Of a DNA stretch of 12,216 nucleotides, positions 7,463-12,216 are shown one piece after another. The notes beneath the pieces were generated by a model. It did not search any database. It was not told the DNA's origin and saw nothing but the letters and a program-made list of their open reading frames with translations. The translations under genes and the position numbers were made by a program. The stretch is from Rhizobium sp. Q54. Its GTDB lineage: Bacteria > Pseudomonadota > Alphaproteobacteria > SMXS01. Each line of letters starts with the position of its first letter. Position 1 is the first letter of the stretch. The stretch spans positions 1 to 12,216 of the forward strand of contig CAMBYA010000037.1 of assembly GCA_945872035.1 (NCBI GenBank), in the 5' to 3' direction.

Positions 7463-8395
7463 ATGGACGCCCTTAAACGGCGGTTGGATGCGCTGACCGA
7501 GACGATCCCTGCGGAGTCTCCGGTCATCTATCTGGACATTCCCATGCATCTGAACGTCGGCGATCTGCTGATTTTCGCCGGGACCGAAAGTCTTCTCGCC
7601 CGGCATGGGCGGCGGGTGACCCACCGCTTCAGTTCCAAGGACTATGCGCGCTTTCTCGACGCGGTCACGGACCGTCACGTTCCGTTGCTGCATGGCGGCG
7701 GCAATCTCGGCGATCTATGGCCGGAGCACGAGTCGGTCAGACAGGATGTCCTGCGGCGATTCCCGCATAACCGGGTCGTGATCTTTCCGCAGACAGTCCA
7801 TTTCCGGAACATGCAAAACGCCGCTGCATGCGGTGCTGCATATCGGGATCATCCGGATTGCACCCTGTTCGTGCGGGACGAGACGTCGCGGAAGCTGGCG
7901 GAGCGGCATATGGGCGTGCCATGCCGGACCGCGCCGGACGCCGCGCATTATCTCTGGCGGTCGGGACCCACCTTCGGAGCGGATGCGGCCGGCCATGGGG
8001 AGCTGGTCTTTCGCCGCACGGATCAAGAGGCCGCTCGGCTTGAATTGGCGCCTGGGGGAGTGGACTGGCAGGACATTCTAACGCCGAGGGACCGGTCTCT
8101 CTTCCGCATGCAGAGACATGCCTTCAGGCTCAATCCCAGCGCGGCGCTGCAGGCGCTGCTGATGGGGATGTGGCGAGGACACCGGGACCGCCTGATCGCT
8201 CGAGCCGCGGCCCACTTCAGGACCAAGGCGCGTATACGCGCCGACCGCCTTCACGCGGTCATCCTGGCCTGCCTGCTCGGCAAGGAGGTAACCATGGAGG
8301 ACAACAATTATGGCAAGCTGTCGTCTTACTTCGATACCTGGATGCCCGGACTGATCCCCGGCGCCGGTTCGGGCGCTCTCGATCCGGGAGCGTAG
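7463..8395 (+). CDS. Polysaccharide pyruvyl transferase family protein
   Basis: From the ATG at 7463 the product is 310 residues, with motifs of the pyruvyl transferase family (PF04230): LDIPMHLNVGDLLI (24-37), LLHGGGNLGDLWP (75-87), FPQT (108-111), FVRDE (136-140), APDAAHYLW (157-165), ADRLHAVILACLLG (260-273) and DNNYGKLSSYFDTW (280-293). Characterised members move pyruvate from phosphoenolpyruvate to a sugar of an exopolysaccharide, making a ketal. The frame is open from a TTG at 7334; a GTG at 7400 with GGAGGG (7384-7389) ten bases upstream is a real alternative start. I prefer 7463 because it matches the family N-terminus. No glycosyltransferase or export gene lies nearby, so its glycan target is unknown. 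Base composition looks slightly poorer in GC than the repair genes (33 of 60 bases in 7801-7860), weakly hinting at separate ancestry. Confidence 0.85.
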   Translation: MDALKRRLDALTETIPAESPVIYLDIPMHLNVGDLLIFAGTESLLARHGRRVTHRFSSKDYARFLDAVTDRHVPLLHGGGNLGDLWPEHESVRQDVLRRFPHNRVVIFPQTVHFRNMQNAAACGAAYRDHPDCTLFVRDETSRKLAERHMGVPCRTAPDAAHYLWRSGPTFGADAAGHGELVFRRTDQEAARLELAPGGVDWQDILTPRDRSLFRMQRHAFRLNPSAALQALLMGMWRGHRDRLIARAAAHFRTKARIRADRLHAVILACLLGKEVTMEDNNYGKLSSYFDTWMPGLIPGAGSGALDPGA

Positions 8396-8399
8396 TCCA

Positions 8400-8413
8400 C
8401 CCGGATTTCCGGG
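8400..8413. terminator. Small hairpin between convergent genes, possible two-way terminator
   Basis: CCCGG (8400-8404) and CCGGG (8409-8413) pair across a 4-nt ATTT loop, in the 20-bp gap between the stops of the pyruvyl transferase-like gene and the globin gene. The location suits a terminator shared by converging transcripts. The stem is only five pairs and no T-run follows on either strand, so intrinsic termination is doubtful. Confidence 0.3.
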
Positions 8414-8415
8414 CG

Positions 8416-8787
8416 TCAGGCCGGTTGCTTCGCCACCAGCGCGCCGCGCAGATCCTCGAACGCCTCGAGGAAGCCGTACAGCATGCCGCCCGGCACGCCG
8501 GCCTCGCTCAGAGTCTCGTGATAGATGTCGTACAGGGCGTCGAACTCGGCATTGCTCAAGCCTTTGCCGACGAGCGCCTCGTGGGCGCGCGCCATGGCCT
8601 GGGGAACCTCGTCCGGTTCGAAATCCAGGTGGGCGCGCAGCGCCTCCTCGATGCCGGCTCGCATGCTCGGGCCGTCGACGGTCTCGAAATAGGCCCTGAC
8701 CGCCGGGTGCGCCCGGGCGTGGGTGAAAAAGGCGTCCGATGCCTGGTGCAGGCCCTCGGTGCCGCCGATATCCGCAAGCATGGACAT
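8416..8787 (-). CDS. Truncated hemoglobin-like protein (group I-like)
   Basis: The ATG at 8787 is chosen because AGGGGA lies about seven bases upstream; the frame stays open to 9156, but that extension overlaps the DUF2061 gene. The 123-residue product fits the 2-on-2 globin pattern: FFTHARAHPAVRAYFETVD (20-38) spans the B-C region, ARAHEAL (66-72) carries the likely proximal haem ligand His69, and GLSNAEFDALYDIYHETLSEAGV (76-98) matches the G helix and its start. The E-helix region (about 43-58) lacks the usual GGP motif, so ligand-pocket properties may be unusual. Family members bind O2 or NO and often serve in NO detoxification. The gene lies 74 bp downstream of DUF2061 and is probably co-transcribed with it. 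The globin call is good; the exact subgroup is less sure. Confidence 0.82.
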   Translation of the reverse strand: MSMLADIGGTEGLHQASDAFFTHARAHPAVRAYFETVDGPSMRAGIEEALRAHLDFEPDEVPQAMARAHEALVGKGLSNAEFDALYDIYHETLSEAGVPGGMLYGFLEAFEDLRGALVAKQPA

Positions 8788-8861
8788 GACAGGTTCCCCT
8801 TGGTTGACGTGGCATTGAACGCCGGCCAGGGCGCCGCTGCATTGACGGCGATCAAACGGCT

Positions 8862-9098
8862 TCAGAAGCCGTGGGCGTGGCTGCCCAGCGTGACCGTGTC
8901 GGCGCCGCGTTGCGCCTTCCGGTCGGCGGTGCGCCAGGCGCGCTCGTGGAAGAAGAACACCACCGTGTTCACCGCCGGCTCGACCAGCGCCACGCCGGTC
9001 GCGATCGCGACCGAGCCGGTGAAGGCATAGGTCACCGCGAAGCCCACGGTGAAGTGCAGGGCGGCGAAGGTGGCGGTCTTGGTCAGGTCCCGTGTCAT
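8862..9098 (-). CDS. DUF2061 small membrane protein
   Basis: This 78-residue protein has two hydrophobic segments, about 10-26 and 28-50, and the DUF2061 (PF09834) signature: HFTVGFAVTYAFTGSVAIA, then VEPAVNTVVFFFHERAW (39-55) with a conserved Glu, Pro, Asn and the HERAW ending. A short charged C-terminal tail contains His74 and His76. It should sit in the inner membrane. Its biochemical function is unknown. The ATG at 9098 has no strong ribosome binding site, but it is preceded by a well-formed promoter and two palindromic sites (9112-9178). It is the first gene of a likely two-gene unit with the globin. Confidence 0.88.
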   Translation of the reverse strand: MTRDLTKTATFAALHFTVGFAVTYAFTGSVAIATGVALVEPAVNTVVFFFHERAWRTADRKAQRGADTVTLGSHAHGF

Positions 9099-9111
9099 GG
9101 CGGCAGACTCT

Positions 9112-9130
9112 GTTGCGAGTAATTCGCAAC
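9112..9130. promoter_or_regulatory. Perfect dyad GTTGCGA-N5-TCGCAAC overlapping the DUF2061 promoter, possible Fur-family operator
   Basis: GTTGCGAGTAATTCGCAAC is a perfect inverted repeat with 7-bp arms around a 5-bp spacer. On the minus strand it overlaps the last bases of the -10 element (9128-9133) and covers the likely start point near 9121, a classic repressor position. Its layout resembles the 19-bp Fur-type box seen in other bacteria (TTGAGAAT-N-ATTCTCAA), with CG in place of AG. That resemblance is an inference; a TetR- or MarR-type regulator could also bind such a dyad. Confidence 0.5.
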
Positions 9131-9156
9131 ATAGGCCGGCCTAGAGCGCGGGTCAA
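9128..9156 (-). promoter_or_regulatory. Sigma70-type promoter of the DUF2061-globin unit
   Basis: On the minus strand TTGACC (9156-9151) and TATGTT (9133-9128) are separated by exactly 17 bp. The -35 matches consensus at five of six positions and the -10 at four, including the key TA and final T. Transcription would start near 9121, giving a leader of about 22 nt. The spacer holds the palindrome TAGGCCGGCCTA (9132-9143). This is the best-formed promoter in the window. Confidence 0.55.
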
Positions 9157-9163
9157 GAACGAT

Positions 9164-9178
9164 TTAGAATAATTCTAA
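9164..9178. promoter_or_regulatory. Putative Irr box (iron control element), perfect 15-bp palindrome
   Basis: TTAGAATAATTCTAA is a perfect palindrome with a single central base. It matches the form of the iron control element TTTAGAA-N3-TTCTAAA bound by Irr, the Fur-family, haem-responsive regulator of alphaproteobacteria; the left arm is even extended by one T. It lies eight bases upstream of the -35 of the DUF2061-globin promoter and ten bases past the P450 stop codon. That upstream position would allow activation by Irr, though repression is also possible. AT-rich sequence of this kind is striking in such a GC-rich region. Confidence 0.6.
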
Positions 9179-9187
9179 GGTGACGGC

Positions 9188-10426
9188 CTATTTGAGGCTG
9201 TACCTTATCGGCAGGCGCTTCAGGCCGCTGACGAAACTGGACTGGACCCATGCGGGGAAGCCGTCGATCGCCACATCGTCCAGCCGCGGGATCAGCTCCG
9301 CGAACAGCGCGCGCATCTCCATCTTGGCGAGGAACTGGCCCAGGCACAGATGCGGCCCGTAGCCGAAGGCGATGTGCCGGTTGGGCGCGCGGTCGACGCG
9401 GAACTCGTTGGGCGCCTCGAACGCGTCCTCATCCCGGTTGGCCGCATGGTAGAGCAGCATTACCGCGTCGCCCTTGCGGATGGTCTGGCCGCGCAGGACG
9501 TAATCCTCGGTCGCCGTGCGCATGAAGTGCTTCACCGGCGTCGTCCAGCGGATCATCTCGTCCACCGCCGACGGGATCAGCGACGGGTCGGCCTTCAGCT
9601 TCTCCAGTTCCCACGGGCTGCGGACCAGCGCGAGCAGGCCACCCGCCGTCGCCGAACTGGTGGTGTCGTGGCCCGCGGTGGCGATGATGATGTAGTAGGA
9701 CATGGCCTCCAGGTGGCCGATGGGCCTGCCGTCGATGGTGGCGTTGGCGATCACCGTCGCCACATCGTCCTGCGGATGGGCGCGGCGCGCCTCGGTCATG
9801 GCGGTGAAATAGGCGAAGAAGTCCTGCACCGTGCCCATGTCCGGCGCGGACGTCCGCTGCATGTCGGGATCCTGCGCCCCGAACAGTTCCTGGGTCAGCT
9901 TCAGCAGCTTCGGCTCGTCGGATTCGGGCGCGCCCAGGATCATCATGATGACGTGCAGCGGATACCAGACGGCCACTTCCTTGACGAAGTCGCAGCGGCC
10001 GCCCTGGCCCGCCATGCGGTCGACCGTACGCCTCGCCAGGTCGGCGATGCGGTCCTGCAGCTTGTTGAGGCTGCGCGGCTGGAACCATTCCTGGGTCATG
10101 GCGCGGAACACACGGTGGTCCGGGTTGTCCATGTGGATCAGGGTGCGCAGCAGCAGGTGGTTGCCGCCGGTGAAGGCGCGCACCGCCTCTTCCTGCTCGA
10201 TGCTCTGCAGCACGGCGCGCGGGCCGTTCAGGAAGCGGTCGTTCTGGCGCTCCAGCTCCATGATGTCGGCGTGCCTGGTGATCGCCCAGAACGGGCGGAA
10301 ACCGGGCGGCTCCACCCAGGCGACGGGTGCGTTGCGGCGCATGTCGTCGAGCAGCGCGAGCAGCTGGCGCTCGTCGCCCCAGGTGCGCGGATCCGCGACC
10401 GCTGCATAGTCGGTGATGGTGCTCAT
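9188..10426 (-). CDS. Cytochrome P450 monooxygenase
   Basis: This 412-residue soluble bacterial P450 has every core signature: I-helix AGHDTT (251-256), the ExxR motif EMIR (290-293), the meander arginine region EFRVDR (341-346), and the haem loop FGYGPHLCLG (354-363) with thiolate ligand Cys361. It would insert one oxygen atom into an organic substrate, using electrons from a ferredoxin and ferredoxin reductase. No redox partner gene is in the window and the substrate cannot be read from the sequence. The ATG at 10426 follows a strong ribosome binding site, GGGGAGGA, about five bases upstream. The gene lies 58 bp downstream of the OsmC gene in the same orientation, so they may share a transcript. 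No signal or membrane anchor is present, and length is normal for the family. Confidence 0.95.
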   Translation of the reverse strand: MSTITDYAAVADPRTWGDERQLLALLDDMRRNAPVAWVEPPGFRPFWAITRHADIMELERQNDRFLNGPRAVLQSIEQEEAVRAFTGGNHLLLRTLIHMDNPDHRVFRAMTQEWFQPRSLNKLQDRIADLARRTVDRMAGQGGRCDFVKEVAVWYPLHVIMMILGAPESDEPKLLKLTQELFGAQDPDMQRTSAPDMGTVQDFFAYFTAMTEARRAHPQDDVATVIANATIDGRPIGHLEAMSYYIIIATAGHDTTSSATAGGLLALVRSPWELEKLKADPSLIPSAVDEMIRWTTPVKHFMRTATEDYVLRGQTIRKGDAVMLLYHAANRDEDAFEAPNEFRVDRAPNRHIAFGYGPHLCLGQFLAKMEMRALFAELIPRLDDVAIDGFPAWVQSSFVSGLKRLPIRYSLK

Positions 10427-10460
10427 AGGTTCCTCCCCACAACCACTATGCGCGGCGCCG

Positions 10461-10476
10461 CGGTAGACCGCTACCG
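10461..10476. other. Stem-loop in the OsmC-P450 gap
   Basis: CGGTAG (10461-10466) and CTACCG (10471-10476) pair across a 4-nt loop, directly next to the 12-bp palindrome CGCGGCGCCGCG (10451-10462). The two share two bases, so they cannot both form fully. The structure lies between the OsmC stop and the P450 ribosome binding site. It could protect mRNA, attenuate read-through, or mean nothing in such GC-rich sequence. Confidence 0.25.
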
Positions 10477-10484
10477 GCAGATGG

Positions 10485-10904
10485 TCACGGCGCCTCGGCC
10501 ACTTCGAAATCGTGGGTGATCGCCACCGATCTGGACAGCATGGCCGACGCCGAGCAGTATTTTTCCGCCGACAGGGCGATGGCGCGCTCCACCTTGGCGG
10601 CGTTCAGCTTGCGTCCGGTCACCACGAAGTGCAGGTGGATCTTCGTGAACACCTTGGGATCCTCTTCGGCCCGTTCCGCGTCGATCTCGAGGGCGCAGTC
10701 GGTCACCGCCTCGCGGCCCCGTTCCAGGATGTGCACCACGTCATACGAGGTGCAGCCGCCGAGCCCCATCAGGATCAGTTCCATCGGCGTCGGCGCGATG
10801 GCGACGCCGGTCTTGCCGCCCTTGCTGCCCATCACCACGGCATGCCCGCTGTCGGACTCGCCGAGGAAATTCCGGTCCTCGATCCATTTTACGTACGCTT
10901 TCAT
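10485..10904 (-). CDS. OsmC/Ohr family protein (YhfA-like)
   Basis: The ATG at 10904 gives 139 residues and follows GAGG six bases upstream; the frame is open to 10985 but the extension is unlike the family. The two redox cysteines are present: Cys51 in LGGCTSYDVV and Cys117 in EKYCSASAML. OsmC-type proteins are dimers that reduce organic hydroperoxides with these two thiols. The early WIEDRNFLGESDSGHAVVMG and the KYCSASAML pattern look more like the YhfA branch, whose substrate is not well defined, than Ohr. It is cytoplasmic, with no signal peptide. It is the first gene upstream of the P450, and its divergent neighbour is the radical SAM gene; a peroxide-protective role beside an oxygen-using enzyme is plausible but inferred. 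Confidence 0.9.
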   Translation of the reverse strand: MKAYVKWIEDRNFLGESDSGHAVVMGSKGGKTGVAIAPTPMELILMGLGGCTSYDVVHILERGREAVTDCALEIDAERAEEDPKVFTKIHLHFVVTGRKLNAAKVERAIALSAEKYCSASAMLSRSVAITHDFEVAEAP

Positions 10905-10943
10905 ACCAAACCTCGTATAAGGGAGCTGCAATCTAGCGGCGCC

Positions 10944-11032
10944 ATGTCCGATGGGAAACCCCCGCAGACGATAAGCCGATTGCAACGAGGGCCGGACTCC
11001 GCCGGTTTTCGACGATTGTATGTCCGATGGGA
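10944..11032. repeat. 13-bp direct repeat in the divergent OsmC / radical SAM promoter region
   Basis: ATGTCCGATGGGA occurs exactly at 10944-10956 and again at 11020-11032, start points 76 bp apart (about seven helical turns). Both copies lie in the 184-bp gap between the divergent OsmC and radical SAM genes. Each copy is 40-57 bp from the nearest start codon. Nothing else in this gap looks like a gene. The pair could be operators for a shared regulator or leftovers of a local duplication. Confidence 0.45.
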
Positions 11033-11088
11033 TCTCGGTGCGGTCGGTAGGAGTCTATTCGTCGACGCCTTTACCCGGGGAGCACCGG

Positions 11089-12216
11089 ATGACGCCCTTG
11101 CGCATCACCATAGTCGATTTCGCCACGCGCGGACCACAGAAGCGGCTCTATGCCCGCATCATGAACGCCAACTATGCGAGCATCATGCCGCAGGTCATGG
11201 GCGTGTGGTGCGAGGAGCTGGGCCACAAGGTCCGCTACATCTGCTACACCGGCAGCGAGGACATCACCGGCTCGCTGGTCGAGGACACCGACGTGCTGAT
11301 CCTCGGCGCGTTCACCCGCTCGGCGCTCGCCGCCTACGCGGTCAGCGCCCTCTACCGGGCGAAGGGCGTCGTCACCGTCCTCGGCGGGCCGCATGCGCGG
11401 TGCTACCCGGAAGACGCGGTGAAGTATTTCGACTACGTGCTCGGCTTCACCGACAAGATCGTGCTCGCCGACCTGCTGCACGAGCGCGCGCGGCACCGGC
11501 CGCTTGGCCGGGAGATGTCGGCCGCCCGCCAGCCGGACAGCCTGCCGGGCGTGCGCGAGCGCTGGAAGTTCATCGCGCCGACCCTCGCCAAGGCGCCCAC
11601 GCTGAAGCTGATCCCGATGATCGGCTCCATGGGCTGCCCCTACACCTGCAGCTTCTGCATCGATTCCACCGTCGACTACCAGCCCATGGAATTCGACCAG
11701 ATCACCGAGGATCTGCGCTTCGTCCAGGCCAACCAGAAGAATCCCTACGTCGCCTGGCACGATCCCAATTTCGGCGTGCGCTTCGACGACTACATGACCG
11801 CCATCGAGGGCGCGGTCAGGCCCGGCTCGGTCCGGTTCGCCGCCGAAAGCAGCCTGTCGCTGCTGTCCGAGGACAACGTCAAGCGCATGGGCCGCAACGG
11901 CTTCGTCGGCATGCTGCCCGGCGTCGAGTCCTGGTACGACTACGGCAACAAATCGCGTGCCACCCGCGCCAGCGGTGCCGACAAGGTCCGGCAGGTGTCG
12001 GATCACGTGAACATGATCCTGCGCTACATCCCCTATGTGCAGACCAATTTCGTGCTCGGCCTCGACCAGGACGAGGGCGACGAGCCGTTCGAGCTGACCA
12101 AGAAGTTCCTCGACGCCTCGCCCGGCGCCTATCCGGCCTACTCGCTGTGGACGTCCTATGGCCGCGCCGCGCCGATGAACCGCCAGCTGCAGGGCGACGG
12201 CAGGGTGCTGCCGTTC
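11089..12216 (+). CDS. Radical SAM protein with cobalamin-binding-like N-terminal region, cut by the window edge
   Basis: The frame runs from ATG 11089, six bases after GGGGAG (11077-11082), to the window end: 376 residues without a stop. Residues 1-140 look like a Rossmann-type B12-binding domain, with TDVLILGAF (67-75) and VVTVLGGPHARCYPEDA (94-110). I find no DxHxxG cobalamin-ligand motif, and the usual GEGE stretch is replaced by LGFTDKIV (118-125). The radical SAM core begins with CPYTCSFC (183-190), whose Cys183, Cys187 and Cys190 would bind the 4Fe-4S cluster. Further core-like segments are WHDPNFGV (223-230) and GVES (278-281). Such enzymes make a 5'-deoxyadenosyl radical for methylations, rearrangements or ring chemistry. 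Substrate and pathway are not recognisable. Confidence 0.9.
   Translation, partial: MTPLRITIVDFATRGPQKRLYARIMNANYASIMPQVMGVWCEELGHKVRYICYTGSEDITGSLVEDTDVLILGAFTRSALAAYAVSALYRAKGVVTVLGGPHARCYPEDAVKYFDYVLGFTDKIVLADLLHERARHRPLGREMSAARQPDSLPGVRERWKFIAPTLAKAPTLKLIPMIGSMGCPYTCSFCIDSTVDYQPMEFDQITEDLRFVQANQKNPYVAWHDPNFGVRFDDYMTAIEGAVRPGSVRFAAESSLSLLSEDNVKRMGRNGFVGMLPGVESWYDYGNKSRATRASGADKVRQVSDHVNMILRYIPYVQTNFVLGLDQDEGDEPFELTKKFLDASPGAYPAYSLWTSYGRAAPMNRQLQGDGRVLPF

Noticed and set aside
8788..9156. Upstream extension of the globin frame through the DUF2061 gene
   Set aside because: The extension is Arg-rich shadow of DUF2061 and includes the promoter. The internal ATG at 8787 has its own ribosome binding site and begins globin-like sequence.
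9350..10519. Plus-strand open frame (389 codons) opposite the P450 gene
   Set aside because: The P450 frame carries all signature motifs and a strong ribosome binding site; the opposite frame is a composition shadow.
11071..12006. Minus-strand open frame (311 codons) opposite the radical SAM gene
   Set aside because: The plus strand has the 4Fe-4S cysteine motif and a good ribosome binding site; the minus frame is Asp/Gly/Val/His-rich shadow sequence.
1..12216. A novel defence system, prophage or mobile island
   Set aside because: I found no transposase, integrase, att-like repeats, CRISPR repeats or toxin-antitoxin pair. The helicase-nuclease-ligase group, which might be mistaken for a defence system, matches the known ligase-associated repair cluster.

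Overview
The window is GC-rich DNA with densely packed genes. It fits an alphaproteobacterium: it carries the four-gene ligase-associated DNA repair set common in that class, a GTTC-N7-GTTC LexA-type box, and a palindrome of the Irr (iron response regulator) type. The order or genus cannot be fixed from this sequence. I see no tRNA, rRNA, CRISPR array, transposase or phage gene, and no gene-free stretch longer than about 220 bp.

Layout. Positions 1-605 (minus strand) hold the N-terminus of a probable RND efflux adaptor and, upstream of it, a small zincin-type metallopeptidase. A Kazal-domain lipoprotein (727-1152, plus) runs divergently from the peptidase. Positions 1153-1368 hold a folded inverted-repeat element and no gene. 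Positions 1369-7330 are the repair module, in two divergent, tightly coupled gene pairs: exonuclease then ATP-dependent DNA ligase leftward, and an Lhr-Core-type helicase then the metallophosphoesterase PdeM rightward. The gap between the pairs contains a perfect GTTC-N7-GTTC site, so one LexA site could place all four genes under SOS control. A lone polysaccharide pyruvyl transferase-like gene follows (to 8395).

Positions 8416-10904 are all minus strand: an OsmC-family protein, a cytochrome P450, then a small DUF2061 membrane protein and a truncated globin. In front of the DUF2061-globin pair is a well-formed promoter. An Irr-like palindrome lies just upstream of its -35, and a second perfect dyad overlaps its -10 and likely start point. 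This suggests iron or haem control of the pair. From 11089 (plus) a radical SAM protein with a cobalamin-binding-like N-terminal region runs off the window. Its divergent gap with the OsmC gene holds a 13-bp direct repeat.

The repair enzymes belong to a known but incompletely understood system. The points least likely to have been described are the inferred shared SOS operator, the two-operator promoter in front of DUF2061-globin, and the radical SAM protein of unknown function.
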